This document shows positions 53,213-62,707 of a stretch of 64,000 nt of DNA, piece after piece. The position numbers and the translations under genes are program-made. Source of the DNA: an uncultured Steroidobacter sp. (GTDB lineage Bacteria; Pseudomonadota; Gammaproteobacteria; Steroidobacterales; Steroidobacteraceae). How positions within the stretch are numbered: position 1 is the stretch's first letter; each line of letters begins with the position of its first letter. The stretch lies in assembly GCA_938008435.1 (NCBI GenBank), contig CALLKK010000009.1:310001-374000 (forward strand). The letters run 5' to 3'. A model generated the notes under the pieces. That model saw only the letters and a list, made by a program, of their open reading frames with translations, was not told the origin of the DNA and did not search any database.

Positions 53213-54784
53213 ATGAGAACCATCACCAATCCCGTGCTGACCGGCTTCAATCCCGATCCTTGCGTCGTTCGCGTGGAGGACGACTATTACATCGCGACCT
53301 CGACTTTCGAGTGGTATCCAGGCGTTCAGATCTGGCACTCGCGAGATCTCGTCAACTGGCGCGTCGTCGCTCGCCCATTGACGCGCTACTCCCAGCTCGA
53401 TCTGCGCGGACGGCCGAATTCCGGCGGTATTTGGGCACCGGCGCTCAGCTATTGCGACGGGCTGTTCTACCTCATCTATACCGACGTACGTCATTGGACG
53501 GGCAGCTTCAAGGATGTCCGCAACTTCCTGGTCACGGCGCCACGGATCGAAGGACCCTGGTCGGAGCCCGTCTACCTCAACAGCTCCGGCTTCGACCCTT
53601 CGCTCTTTCACGACGACGACGGCCGCAAGTGGCTGGTGAACATGGTTTGGGACCATCGCCCCGAGCACAACAGCTTCGGCGGCATTCTCCTGCAGGAGTA
53701 CGATCCGAAAGCGCAGCGCTTGATCGGACCGGTGGAGAACATCTTTCGCGGCACCGAGCTCGGCCTCGTCGAAGGCCCGCATCTCTACAAGGTCGACGGC
53801 TGGTATTACCTGGTGACGGCCGAAGGCGGCACTTTCGCCACGCACGCGACGACGATCGCGCGCTCGCGCAACTTGAAAGGACCGTACGAGGTCATGCCGG
53901 GCAATCCGCTGCTGACGAGCGCGCACCGTCCGGACCTCAGGCTACAGTCAGCCGGTCACGGCTCCTTCGTGCAGCATCGCGACGGAACGTGGAGCTTCGT
54001 GCATCTTTGCCGCCGCCCGTTGCCGAACGGCCGTGCCATCCTCGGCCGCGAAACCGCCATCCAGCGCATCGTGTGGCAAGACGGTTGGCCGCGGCTCGCA
54101 CACGGCACGAATCTACCGAGCGATACGTGCGAGGTGCCGGAGCTGCCGCTGCAACCGTGGCCGCGCGCGCCCGCACGCGACGATTTCGACGCAGAGACGC
54201 TCTCGCTCGACTGGCAGGCGCCGCGAGTGGCGATTTCCGACATCGCAAGCTTGAGCGCGCGCAAAGGTTTCTTGCGCCTCTACGGACGCGAGAGCATCGT
54301 GTCGCTGTTCGAACAAGCGCTCGTCGCCCGCCGCCAGACGAGCTTTCACATCGAAGCCTCGACCTGCGTCGAGTTCTCGCCGCGCTCGTTCCAACAGATG
54401 GCGGGGCTCGTCGCGTTCTACAGCACGGACAATTTCTACTACCTGTTCCTGACGCATGCGCCGCACTCGCGCCGCTGTCTCGGGCTCATGCGCTGCGAGC
54501 GCGGCAACATCACCTATCCGGTCGAGAAGGAATATCCGCTCGATGCGCACGAGCGCGTGTTCCTCAAGCTCACGATTCACGACGATCGCATCCGCTTCTT
54601 CTACTCGATCGACGGAGAGCGCTGGCACGCGGTCGCCTGGGAACAAGATGCCTCGATCCTTTCGGACGAGCATGCCGTGCCGTGCGGCTTCACCGGCAAT
54701 TTCGTCGGCATGGCCTGTCAGGATCTGACCGGCGAGGGATTGCACGCCGACTTCGACTGGTTCGAGTATCGCGAGCTCGATTGA
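53213..54784 (+). CDS. Glycoside hydrolase family 43 (beta-xylosidase/arabinosidase type)
   Basis: 523 residues: five-bladed GH43 propeller (about 1-310) plus C-terminal beta-sandwich (about 325-520). Catalytic triad seen: Asp15 in GFNPDPCVVR, Asp128 in GFDPSLFHDDDG, Glu187 in GLVEGPHLYK. Two-domain GH43 enzymes of this length are mostly beta-xylosidases. No signal peptide, so it probably acts on imported oligosaccharides. Conserved start MRTITNPVLTGFNPDP. No transporter adjacent. Confidence 0.92.
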   Translation: MRTITNPVLTGFNPDPCVVRVEDDYYIATSTFEWYPGVQIWHSRDLVNWRVVARPLTRYSQLDLRGRPNSGGIWAPALSYCDGLFYLIYTDVRHWTGSFKDVRNFLVTAPRIEGPWSEPVYLNSSGFDPSLFHDDDGRKWLVNMVWDHRPEHNSFGGILLQEYDPKAQRLIGPVENIFRGTELGLVEGPHLYKVDGWYYLVTAEGGTFATHATTIARSRNLKGPYEVMPGNPLLTSAHRPDLRLQSAGHGSFVQHRDGTWSFVHLCRRPLPNGRAILGRETAIQRIVWQDGWPRLAHGTNLPSDTCEVPELPLQPWPRAPARDDFDAETLSLDWQAPRVAISDIASLSARKGFLRLYGRESIVSLFEQALVARRQTSFHIEASTCVEFSPRSFQQMAGLVAFYSTDNFYYLFLTHAPHSRRCLGLMRCERGNITYPVEKEYPLDAHERVFLKLTIHDDRIRFFYSIDGERWHAVAWEQDASILSDEHAVPCGFTGNFVGMACQDLTGEGLHADFDWFEYRELD

Positions 54785-54809
54785 GCTCGCACGGCAGTTT
54801 GCGCGCGAA

Positions 54810-55502
54810 TTACTTGGTGCGCCGGCAGACTTCGTCGAGCACGAGGAGTCCGCGCGACTCGTCCAAGCGGTAGCGTGATTCGAGCAGCGCAAGCGCGGCG
54901 TGCGGAAACCGATCGCGCTTGATAGAGCGGCGTACCTCGGCCCGTTCCGCCGCGCTCATGCCGTCGACGATACGCTTCACGTGCGGCCGATCGATCGCGG
55001 GCCAGGTGCGCACGATCGCTTTGCGTTCGATCTGCTCGCGCGTCGGGCACGGATGGACGAGCTCGAACCACTCGCCTTCGAGACGCAAGAAGAAATCGCG
55101 TATTCCCCAACCGCGGAAATGCTCGAGACCGCAGCTTGCGGGCAAGCTTCGTTCGTAGGCGACCGTCAGCACATGCGTGGCCTGCATCTTGGAGGCATCG
55201 ACATTGCCGAAGTCATAGTCCTTGGGCAGCGGGCTGACCTCGTAAAAGAACCTCTCGGGAATCGCTTCCATCGACAAGAAGGCATGGCGATGCGCTTCGC
55301 CCGACGCGTTCCAACAGGCGAACGTCCCTTCTGGATAGACACTCGCCATGAGCGACCAGTCGCCGCTCTCGAAGGCTTCGCGGCTGGCCGACTTGATCTC
55401 GTCGATGAGCATCTCGAGCGCCGCCGCCTGCATGGGCGACAGATTGATGCCTTGCGCTCCCGCGGAGCTGGCCGCAAACAGCGCAAGCAATGCACCGAGC
55501 AT
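54810..55502 (-). CDS. Secreted hypothetical protein
   Basis: About 230 residues. N-terminal LGALLALFAASSAGAQG is a signal-peptide core, but the ATG at 55502 leaves no basic n-region; a TTG about 11 codons upstream (LRLGWRRIARS) would supply one, so the start is uncertain. The mature part has DEIKSASREAFESGDWSLMA, FFYEVSPLPKDYDFG, and cysteines in TFACWNASG, SCGLEHFRG, VHPCPTREQ, LDEVCRRTK. No family recognised. Confidence 0.65.
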   Translation of the reverse strand: MLGALLALFAASSAGAQGINLSPMQAAALEMLIDEIKSASREAFESGDWSLMASVYPEGTFACWNASGEAHRHAFLSMEAIPERFFYEVSPLPKDYDFGNVDASKMQATHVLTVAYERSLPASCGLEHFRGWGIRDFFLRLEGEWFELVHPCPTREQIERKAIVRTWPAIDRPHVKRIVDGMSAAERAEVRRSIKRDRFPHAALALLESRYRLDESRGLLVLDEVCRRTK

Positions 55503-55693
55503 GGAGCGCGCAATCCGCCGCCAGCCCAATCGCAAGATATCTGCCCTACTGCGCTTCCAGTCGCCGATGCGCACGCGAGACCTCCGTGGCAGGCTGCCAA
55601 TAGGCTTAAGTCTGGCGGCTGTAGACGGCAATGAGAAGCACGCTGGACGCGCTTCTCTGGGTACTGAGCCCTGGACGCAGGACGCTGGTAAGA

Positions 55694-55722
55694 AGGCTGT
55701 AGGCTCTAGACTGTAGGCTGTG
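55694..55722. repeat. TGTAGGCT repeat cluster, second copy
   Basis: GGCTGTAGGCTCTAGA followed by CTGTAGGCTGTGG. The shared core TGTAGGCTC also occurs, inverted, at 51451-51500. Confidence 0.4.
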
Positions 55723-55773
55723 GATCGAGAACGCGCTCCGCGCGTTGCTTCAGCTTTGCAACTGCTCGGCCAG

Positions 55774-55866
55774 TTCCCTTGACGTACAGCGTCCTCCCTG
55801 ATGCGAAGCATCTTCCTTGGCGCAGCAGTGTCCTCCTTGACGCGTGAGCCTCCTCCCTGCCGTCGC
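55774..55866. repeat. Tandem ~20-bp direct repeats, second locus
   Basis: Five units start at about 55774, 55792, 55811, 55831 and 55851 (period 18-20 bp). Cores: TTCCCTTGACG, TCCTCCCTGATGCG, TCTTCCTTGGCGC, TCCTCCTTGACGCG, TCCTCCCTGCCG. The consensus TCCTCCTTGACGC matches the repeats at 19591-19705. On the minus strand each unit has AGGGAGGA or AAGGAGGA. Too short and degenerate for CRISPR. Confidence 0.65.
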
Positions 55867-55956
55867 GCAGCGAGGCTCTCCGATTGTTCCTTGACTCCCA
55901 ACCCCCTCCCCACCATCCTTCGCCTCCCGCATCCCTGATCATTCCTCGTGACGAAG

Positions 55957-56943
55957 ATGAATACGCGTACGTTCGGTCGGACTGGTTGGCAGGTTTCCGA
56001 AATCGGCTTTGGCGCCTGGGCCATCGGCGGCAGCTGGGGCAATGTTTCCGAAGACGATGCGCGCGATGCGCTGCGCGCGGCGCTCGAAGCCGGCACGACC
56101 TTCATCGACACCGCCGATGTCTACGGCGACGGCCGCTCGGAGCGCATCATTCGCGACGTGCTCGCGAGCTGGAACGGTCCGCGGCCGATCGTCGCCACCA
56201 AAGCGGGCCGTCGGTTGTCGCCGCACGTGGCTTCGGGCTATACGCGCGAGAATCTCGAGGCATTCATCGATCGCAGCCTCGTCAATCTCGGCGTCGAAAG
56301 GCTCGATCTCGTGCAGCTGCACTGTCCGCCGACCGAGGTGTACTACCGCCCGGAAGTCTTCGAGGCGCTCGATGCGATTGCCGCCAAGGGCAAGATCAAA
56401 CACTACGGCGTGTCGGTCGAAAAGGTGGAGGAAGCGCTGAAGGCGATCGAGTATCCGAACGTCGTGTCGGTGCAGATCATCTTCAACATCTTCCGGCAGC
56501 GTCCGGCCGAGCTGTTCTTCCGCGAAGCGAAGGCGCGCAATATCGGCGTGATCGTGCGCGTGCCGCTCGCAAGTGGACTCTTGACCGGCAAGCTGACGCG
56601 CGAGTCCACGTTCGCGCCCGACGACCATCGCAACTTCAATCGTCATGGCGAAGCATTCGACGTCGGTGAGACGTTCGCGGGCGTGCCCTACGAGGTCGCG
56701 CTCGATGCGGTCGAAGCGATTCGTCCGCTGGTGCCGGCGCAGACGACGATGGCGGCCTTCGCCCTGCGCTGGATCTTGATGCACGACGCGGTCAGCGTCG
56801 TGATCCCGGGTGCGAAGTCGCGCGCACAGGCCGAAGCGAATGCTGCCGCGGCGACACTTCCGCCGCTCGATCCGTCCACCCTACAGGCCTTGCGTCAGAT
56901 CTACGAGCAGAAGATCGCGCCGCACGTCCACCATCGCTGGTAA
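55957..56943 (+). CDS. Aldo/keto reductase
   Basis: 328 residues. Catalytic tetrad: Asp and Tyr in FIDTADVYGDGRSE, Lys in VATKAGRR, His in LVQLHCPP. C-terminal NADPH-binding segment VSVVIPGAKSRAQAEAN. Start at 55957 (MNTRTFGRTGWQ) fits the family; a GTG at 55948 is also in frame. Reduces an aldehyde or ketone, substrate unknown. Convergent with the DUF1593 gene. Confidence 0.93.
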   Translation: MNTRTFGRTGWQVSEIGFGAWAIGGSWGNVSEDDARDALRAALEAGTTFIDTADVYGDGRSERIIRDVLASWNGPRPIVATKAGRRLSPHVASGYTRENLEAFIDRSLVNLGVERLDLVQLHCPPTEVYYRPEVFEALDAIAAKGKIKHYGVSVEKVEEALKAIEYPNVVSVQIIFNIFRQRPAELFFREAKARNIGVIVRVPLASGLLTGKLTRESTFAPDDHRNFNRHGEAFDVGETFAGVPYEVALDAVEAIRPLVPAQTTMAAFALRWILMHDAVSVVIPGAKSRAQAEANAAAATLPPLDPSTLQALRQIYEQKIAPHVHHRW

Positions 56944-56957
56944 GCGGCGGCGTGCGC

Positions 56958-58376
56958 TCATTCGCGCACGGTGAGTATCGTGCGTGCGTAGCGAGTCAAT
57001 GCTGGCTCGCCGCGATCCGTGACTTCGAGGATTACGTGCAGCGTGCGCGGCACGTTCGGCAGCTTGCCGGGATGCGCAGACGTTTTCGGCACGACGATCT
57101 TCGCCTCCTGCCGATCGGCATCGTGCAGCTCCACCGGTCCCATGTACGTGCCCGCCTCGCGATAGACGAACCAGCGATACGTGAGCGCATCGCCGTCCGG
57201 ATCGCTCGTTCCGGCGGCGCTCAAGGTGAGTGTCTCGCCGATGCGAAGCTCGAGCGTCGGCGAATGCGCAAGGCGCACGCGCGGCGGATGATTGGCTTCG
57301 TGCGGCTCCTTGACGCACCAGTCCATGCGTGCAGCGAACTCGTTCTGATACGCGGAGCGCCAGCGAAAGATCGTGGCGTAGATGGAATGATGGGGCTGCC
57401 CGTCGATGCCGATGACCTCATCGACGGCATTCGTCCAGATGGGCCGGGTCTCGGGCTGGCGATGCCACGGTTGGAAATGCGGCGTGTACAGCTCGTACCG
57501 GCCGCCCCAGCTGCCGTAGCTCGGCCGCTCGGGCACGCCGAGGCCATTCGGAAATAGATAGAGAAACGTCGGCGTATCGCCCTCCATGAGGTACTGCCAG
57601 CGCGGATATTCCGCACCGAGCGGCCCGTGACCGTTGATGACGTTCTTCTCCAGCCATTCGTTGGTCACGAGCGAGAAGTCCGCACCGGCGAAGCGCCCGT
57701 GAAATCGATCGCCGGAAATTCCCGTCCAGGTGGCGTAGTGATAGCCGCCTCCGCCGTTCTCTTCGTAGCCGGGGCTTACGATGTAGAAGAGATCCTGGAA
57801 GGTCGCGCGAATCCATGGCCCCGAATCGTCCTGATCGGAGATCGCGTAGACGCGCAGCTTGGCGACGAACTTGGCAAGCGCTTCCGGCGAACGCGTGCGC
57901 GACACGCGCCAGAGCGCCTGCGCAAGCACATTCGTACCGCCCCACGCGGTCACCCACAACGGTCGCGCATCTTCGCGGTCCACCGCAGCAATCAGGGCAT
58001 CCGATCCCGCTGAGTCCTTGTCTTCGCCGATGCCTTGCATGCCGTAGAGCGGCAAGCCCGACGCAATTACCTTGCGCAATGCCGCCGGCTCCGGAAATCC
58101 CGGTTCGTGCTTCGCGAGCTGGTTGCGCACCTTTGCGTAGGCATCGACGATGCGATGGATACGCTGCGGCGCCGTTCGATCCGGCAGCCACACGGACGTC
58201 GTGGCGACGAGCCCTTCGATGTCGTAGTGGTTCGAATGCACGAGCAAGCGCACCAACGACTGGGCATCGTCGGGCTCGTTCTCGATGTCCGTGAGTACGA
58301 ACAAGCGAATGCGCTCGCTCGCGGCGTGCACCGGCACGGCAAATGCAAGCAACACCAAGGCGATGAAGCGAATCAT
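56958..58376 (-). CDS. Secreted DUF1593 / nucleoside-hydrolase-like protein
   Basis: 472 residues with signal peptide (MIRFIALVLLAFAVPVHA). N-terminal domain begins with the nucleoside-hydrolase-like calcium motif VLTDIENEPDDAQSLVRLL, then WVTAWGGTNVLAQAL and GISGDRFHGRFAG; a C-terminal Ig/cadherin-like domain (about 385-472) has GTSDPDGDALTYRWF. The family is often found with polysaccharide or rhamnogalacturonan utilisation genes, which fits the nearby GH43. Start 58376 or 58391. Confidence 0.87.
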   Translation of the reverse strand: MIRFIALVLLAFAVPVHAASERIRLFVLTDIENEPDDAQSLVRLLVHSNHYDIEGLVATTSVWLPDRTAPQRIHRIVDAYAKVRNQLAKHEPGFPEPAALRKVIASGLPLYGMQGIGEDKDSAGSDALIAAVDREDARPLWVTAWGGTNVLAQALWRVSRTRSPEALAKFVAKLRVYAISDQDDSGPWIRATFQDLFYIVSPGYEENGGGGYHYATWTGISGDRFHGRFAGADFSLVTNEWLEKNVINGHGPLGAEYPRWQYLMEGDTPTFLYLFPNGLGVPERPSYGSWGGRYELYTPHFQPWHRQPETRPIWTNAVDEVIGIDGQPHHSIYATIFRWRSAYQNEFAARMDWCVKEPHEANHPPRVRLAHSPTLELRIGETLTLSAAGTSDPDGDALTYRWFVYREAGTYMGPVELHDADRQEAKIVVPKTSAHPGKLPNVPRTLHVILEVTDRGEPALTRYARTILTVRE

Positions 58377-58416
58377 GATCCCGCTGTCCATGGAGACTGA
58401 ACGGCGCGCTAACGCG

Positions 58417-59298
58417 CTAGGCAAGCTTACCGCGAATGACGAGCCCGAGCGGCTCGCGCCGCTCACCGAGCGTCACGATTGCATCGGCGCGCGCAGGCAT
58501 TTCGGCAAGGATGTGGCGCGTCAGCCGCTCGAAGTGCGCCACGAAGCGCGCGATCTGCGCGTCGCTCATGACTCGGCATTCGGCAGCCGGGATATCGGCG
58601 CGCTCGCGCAGCTTGTGTTCCTGCTCGCAGCGCCAAGCGTACACGACCTCGAAACCGGGAGGCTGCAACAGGATCAACGCATCGATCTCGGCAAAAAGCT
58701 GCTGGTACGCGCCGCCGAGCGACTCGTTCACATAGGTGCGCCAGACCCTTTCGGGATCCTCGTCGCGCTCGAGCGCGTTCACGGGCACCATCAGTGCGGC
58801 CGACTCTTGCGTTCGCGCACCCACGCACCAGCCCTCGAATAGCACGACCTGCACGGGCGCGGCGACTTGCCGCCACACCTCTCGCGGCAGACGATCATCC
58901 GTCGCCTTGTCGAAGCGCGGCAGCGCCACGCGACCAGGCTCGCGCAACGCGCGCAAGGTCGCAAGCCCAAGCTCGACGTCGTGCGTGCCGGGCACGCCGC
59001 GCGCTGCGAGCAGCGGATGCACGTCGCGCGCAAGCCGCGCCCGCTCGGCGCGCATGAGATACAGATCGTCGAGGGACAGAATCGCGCTCGACACACCGCG
59101 GTCCTGCAGCAACGCGGCAAGCGCCAGCGCCATCGTGGACTTGCCGCTTCCTTGCGGGCCGCACAAACCGACGACGAGCGTCGCTGCATCGGCACAGCGC
59201 CCGACAATGGCGTTCGCAAGCGGCACGTGAATCCGCTCGATCGTCTGCACGTAATCGCGCGTCAGCCGCTCTGCGGCCAGGAAGGCCTCGATGTCCAC
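58417..59298 (-). CDS. D-glycerate 3-kinase-like P-loop kinase
   Basis: 293 residues. Walker A CGPQGSGKST (about 46-55), LSLDDLYLMRAER, RGVPGTHDVELG and LPRFDKATDDR match the plant-type glycerate kinase/YggC-like P-loop family. Likely phosphorylates D-glycerate to 3-phosphoglycerate; other small-molecule kinases of the fold cannot be ruled out. Conserved start MDIEAFLAAE. Lies 30 bp downstream of the hybrid kinase on the same strand, and 40 bp before the DUF1593 gene, so possibly one operon. Confidence 0.85.
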   Translation of the reverse strand: MDIEAFLAAERLTRDYVQTIERIHVPLANAIVGRCADAATLVVGLCGPQGSGKSTMALALAALLQDRGVSSAILSLDDLYLMRAERARLARDVHPLLAARGVPGTHDVELGLATLRALREPGRVALPRFDKATDDRLPREVWRQVAAPVQVVLFEGWCVGARTQESAALMVPVNALERDEDPERVWRTYVNESLGGAYQQLFAEIDALILLQPPGFEVVYAWRCEQEHKLRERADIPAAECRVMSDAQIARFVAHFERLTRHILAEMPARADAIVTLGERREPLGLVIRGKLA

Positions 59299-59328
59299 CG
59301 TCTTGCGTCGTATTGGTCGCCGACGCGC

Positions 59329-61836
59329 TCAGTTTGCCAGCATCTCGCCGATGCGATGTACCAGCACTTCCATCGGAAAGGGCTTGACCATGAGCTGAGT
59401 GCGCGGACCGAGATCCTTGATGGCGGGATCGGCATCGGCGTAACCGGTGATGAACAGCGTGCGCAGATCCGGCCGATGCGGGCGTGCACGTTCGACCATC
59501 TGACGTCCATCGAGCTCGGGCAATCCCACATCGCTGATCAAGAGATCAATGCGCTGATTCGACATGAGGATCGCGAGCCCCGCGGCGCCCGTACGCGCCT
59601 CGAGGACCCTGACGCGCAGCTCGGCGAGCACATCGAGAATGAGCCGGCGCACCACTTCGTCGTCTTCCACCACGAGCACCGTGCGTTCCTCGAGCGCGCT
59701 GAGCGCGTGCGCGCCGGCCATGCTCGTCGTCGCCTCTTCCACCTCGCCCAAATATCGCGGCAGGCACAGGCAGATCGTCGTGCCTTCTCCAGGAATCGAC
59801 TTGATGGTGATGTCGCCGCCCGATTGCCGCACGAAGCCGTACGTCATCGACAAACCGAGCCCCGTACCTTGCCCCAACGGCTTCGTGGTGAAGAAAGGAT
59901 CGAAGGCTTTGGCAATGACGGCGGGCTCCATCCCGATGCCTGTGTCCGTGACGCGTATGCAGATGTACTCGCCCGGATCGACCGCAATACCCTCGCTGCC
60001 GGTGAGCGTCACATTGCTCGTCTCGATGGTGATACGCCCGCCGTCGGGCATGGCATCGCGCGCATTGATCGCCAGATTGAGAATGGCGCTTTCGAGCTGA
60101 TTCGGGTCGCAGCGCGTGAGCCAAAGCCTCGAGCCGGGAATCACCTGCAGCTCGTTCTTCTCGCCGAGCGTCCGACGCAGCATGTCCTCCATTTCGGCGA
60201 TCAGCATGTTCGCGACCACCGGTTTCGGACCGAGCGGCTGGCGGCGCGCGAAGGCAAGCAGACGGTGCGTGAGCGCTGCCGCACGATTCGCCGAGGCGAG
60301 TGCCGCTTTCGCATAGTCGTCGACTTTGTCGTAACGTCCTTGCGCCAAGCGCCGCTGCATCATGTCGAGCGCACCGATGATGCCGGTCAGCAGATTGTTG
60401 AAGTCGTGCGCGATGCCGCCCGTGAGCTGACCGATGGCCTCCATTTTCTGCGACTGACGCAGGCGTTCCTCGGCCTGCAGCAACGGCGTCAGGTCGACCG
60501 CTTCCGGGAAGATGCCGATCACCTCGCCCTGCTCGTTCTTCACGGGGCGAATCGAAAAGTCGAATGTCCGACGACCGATCGGCAGATTGAGCTCGGTGGT
60601 GCAGCGAAAGTGTTCGCCGCGCGCGACGCGCTGGACTGCGTCCTTTACCAGTTCCGGAGCACCGGGCGTTGCGGAGAACCACGGCGTCTCCCAGAACGGT
60701 CGTCCGATCGCGTCCTCGCTCCTGCCGTCGATGCCTTCGAGCGACTGCGCATTGATCTCGAGCAGCGTGCCGTCCGGACGCAGATAACCCTGATAGATGA
60801 AGCTCGTCTGAAACGCAGTGCGCATGCGATTGACGAGTTCCTGCAGCGCGCCTACGGCTTCGCGCAGCTCGGCGGTACGTTCGGCGACGCGCAGCTCGAG
60901 CCGTTCGTTGAGCCGGCGCAGGTTCTCATCGCTGGCGCGCAATGCGGCTTCGGCGCGCGCACGCTCCGTGACGTCGGTCGCTTGCACGAAGAGTCTCGTC
61001 GTGCGCTTCGAATACTTCACCGGCTGGATCACGAAATCGACAATGCGCTCCTCCGGCTCCATGCCGGGCTCGCGCACCAGACGAACCGACGCTCCCGTGC
61101 CGACGAAGGGCTCGCCGGTCCGGTAGACGCGATCGAACAAGTCGATGAATCCTTGCGCGACGACTTCAGGCAGCACCTCGGCGACCGGCTTGCCCAACAC
61201 GTCTTTGTCTTCACGACCGACGAGTCGCAAATACGCTTTGTTGGCGAGGACGTACACGTGCTGCGGTCCTTCCAGCAACGCCGCGATGCCTGGCGCTTGG
61301 TCGAACAGCGCACGCAGCCACGCGATCTCGTTTTCGCGTTCCTTCTGCGCGAGCACCTCCTTCGTGATTTCGTGGGCCTGACTGAAGACGCCGAGAACGC
61401 GCCCATCCTCGTCGCGCAGGGGCGATAAGCTGTAGTTCCAATAGGTCTCCTGGACCTTGCCGCCACGGACCATCGGCAACATCTGTTCATAGAACGCAAG
61501 GCCCTCGCCGTGTTCCATCACGTGCTCGAGCTGCGGCCCGATGATGTCCCAGATATCCGGCCAGATTTCGCGTGCCGCCTGACCGAGCGCCCACGGGTGC
61601 TTCTCTGCGGCAAACGGCGCCCAGGCGTCGTTGTAAAGAAGCACGAGATCCGGCCCCCAATAGATGCAAGTCGGAAACGTGGAGGTCAGACAGATGTCCA
61701 GCGAGAAACGCAACGCCCGCGGCCAACGCTCCGGCGGACCGAGCGAGGTACGCGACCAGTCGTGGGCGGCGATGCGCGCCGCCATGTCGGAGGCAGGGAG
61801 CTTCAAACTTCCGTGAGTGATGGAGTGTACGACCAC
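59329..61836 (-). CDS. Soluble hybrid sensor histidine kinase (PAS-PAS-PAS-HisKA-HATPase-REC)
   Basis: 835 residues, no membrane helix. N-terminal PAS/GAF-like domain (HDWSRTSLGPPERWPRALRF is the usual opening), two more PAS domains (about 175-300 and 345-455) joined by a coiled coil, HisKA with His477 in GGIAHDFNNLL, HATPase_c (NLAINARDAMPDGG, DTGIGM, GQGTGLGLSM), and a C-terminal receiver with Asp769 in LLISDVGLPELDG. Internal receiver implies a phosphorelay or histidine-phosphotransfer partner, not seen here. The cytosolic PAS array suggests an internal ligand, redox or light input. Confidence 0.93.
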   Translation of the reverse strand: MVVHSITHGSLKLPASDMAARIAAHDWSRTSLGPPERWPRALRFSLDICLTSTFPTCIYWGPDLVLLYNDAWAPFAAEKHPWALGQAAREIWPDIWDIIGPQLEHVMEHGEGLAFYEQMLPMVRGGKVQETYWNYSLSPLRDEDGRVLGVFSQAHEITKEVLAQKERENEIAWLRALFDQAPGIAALLEGPQHVYVLANKAYLRLVGREDKDVLGKPVAEVLPEVVAQGFIDLFDRVYRTGEPFVGTGASVRLVREPGMEPEERIVDFVIQPVKYSKRTTRLFVQATDVTERARAEAALRASDENLRRLNERLELRVAERTAELREAVGALQELVNRMRTAFQTSFIYQGYLRPDGTLLEINAQSLEGIDGRSEDAIGRPFWETPWFSATPGAPELVKDAVQRVARGEHFRCTTELNLPIGRRTFDFSIRPVKNEQGEVIGIFPEAVDLTPLLQAEERLRQSQKMEAIGQLTGGIAHDFNNLLTGIIGALDMMQRRLAQGRYDKVDDYAKAALASANRAAALTHRLLAFARRQPLGPKPVVANMLIAEMEDMLRRTLGEKNELQVIPGSRLWLTRCDPNQLESAILNLAINARDAMPDGGRITIETSNVTLTGSEGIAVDPGEYICIRVTDTGIGMEPAVIAKAFDPFFTTKPLGQGTGLGLSMTYGFVRQSGGDITIKSIPGEGTTICLCLPRYLGEVEEATTSMAGAHALSALEERTVLVVEDDEVVRRLILDVLAELRVRVLEARTGAAGLAILMSNQRIDLLISDVGLPELDGRQMVERARPHRPDLRTLFITGYADADPAIKDLGPRTQLMVKPFPMEVLVHRIGEMLAN

Positions 61837-62707
61837 GTGAGTCCTCTACTGTCTTCTGTCCGCTGCGCGCACACCATCGGCGAGGATACGGATCGCTGTT
61901 TCGCCGCGCGTGCATAGCCGATCGACACAAAACGTCGCAGGATGGCTTGCGTACGCAACAGGCCTCAGTGTGCCGCCGGCGCGGAAGAAATAGTGACCGC
62001 ACAAGTATGTATTGCGAGTCGGCCCACGAAACCGCCTGCGCCATCGGGGGAACCTTCGCGACAACCGCGGGTTAACCCTGCACCGATCGCACGGACCCGC
62101 ACACATGCCCAAGACCCCGCCGCCACAACAGGACACGCCCGGCCGACCGAAGCCGTCGAGCAGCCGGCAGCAAACAGAGCCTCAGCAACGGACCCAGACC
62201 GGCTCGCCAGAGATCGACCGGGCCAGCGCCGATCGCAAAGCAGATCCGAGATACAAGGATCGTCCAGCCGACGACGGCAAACACGGCGACGGCCACGAAA
62301 CACCGGGCCGTTGAGGCGGGAGGTTCGTCGACGATCCGCTACTGCGAGCGCTGGGCGACGCATCGCGCGCGCGTGTTGATGTCATCTCAACCCACACGCC
62401 TGCGCACGGACGAACGACTCACATCGCGATCCGTCGCTCTATCGAGGCTTCCTTCCCTCGCACACGACTGAGCCCAATGTACGCGAGATGCGGCGCTGTC
62501 GGACAATTATTTCCGCCCGTGTCGGCAGATTTCGGTTAGAATGCGCGGCTTTGCAACATTTACCCGCTTGAATCAAGCGCCGCCGGGACATTTGCAGCGA
62601 TAACCTCATTGGTCCCGCCAGGTGAGACCCCTATTCTCCCCTCCGCTGCGTTCGGTCACTCGGGACTCGACCGACTCTTTGTTTCGCCACGCCCATTGGA
62701 AGCTATC
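61837..62707. other. Intergenic, 871 bp, hybrid kinase / EF-G
   Basis: Holds one plausible small gene (62105-62314). A TAGAAT at 62537-62542 may be a -10 for the EF-G gene, with a leader of about 160 nt and a small hairpin (GCTTG-AAT-CAAGC at 62563-62575). No tRNA or ribosomal-protein genes are seen, so the EF-G gene is not in a str-type operon here. Confidence 0.5.
62105..62314 (+). CDS. Small disordered protein, doubtful
   Basis: 69 residues, starting MPKTPPPQQDTPGRPKPS and rich in Pro, Gln, Arg, Asp, Lys. Predicted fully disordered, no cysteine or hydrophobic core. No ribosome site. Similar small, hydrophilic proteins are often annotated in this group, so it may be real. Confidence 0.35.
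   Translation: MPKTPPPQQDTPGRPKPSSSRQQTEPQQRTQTGSPEIDRASADRKADPRYKDRPADDGKHGDGHETPGR

Larger units (their letters stand above)
55503..55956. other. Intergenic, about 450 bp, with two repeat types
   Basis: Between the divergent secreted protein and aldo/keto reductase genes. It holds the TGTAGGCT repeat (55694-55722) and the ~20-bp direct repeats (55774-55866). Frames here are open only because of the repeats. Promoters for both genes must be here. Confidence 0.5.

Noticed and set aside
55774..55866. CRISPR array
   Set aside because: Units are about 20 bp, degenerate and without unique spacers; no cas genes are in the window.
55706..55942. Open frame across the repeat array
   Set aside because: The frame is open because of the repeats; it has no ribosome site and a low-complexity Arg-rich product.
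58867..61428. 853-codon open frame antisense to the glycerate-kinase-like and hybrid-kinase genes
   Set aside because: Low-complexity Arg/His-rich translation and strong homology on the other strand show it is a shadow frame.
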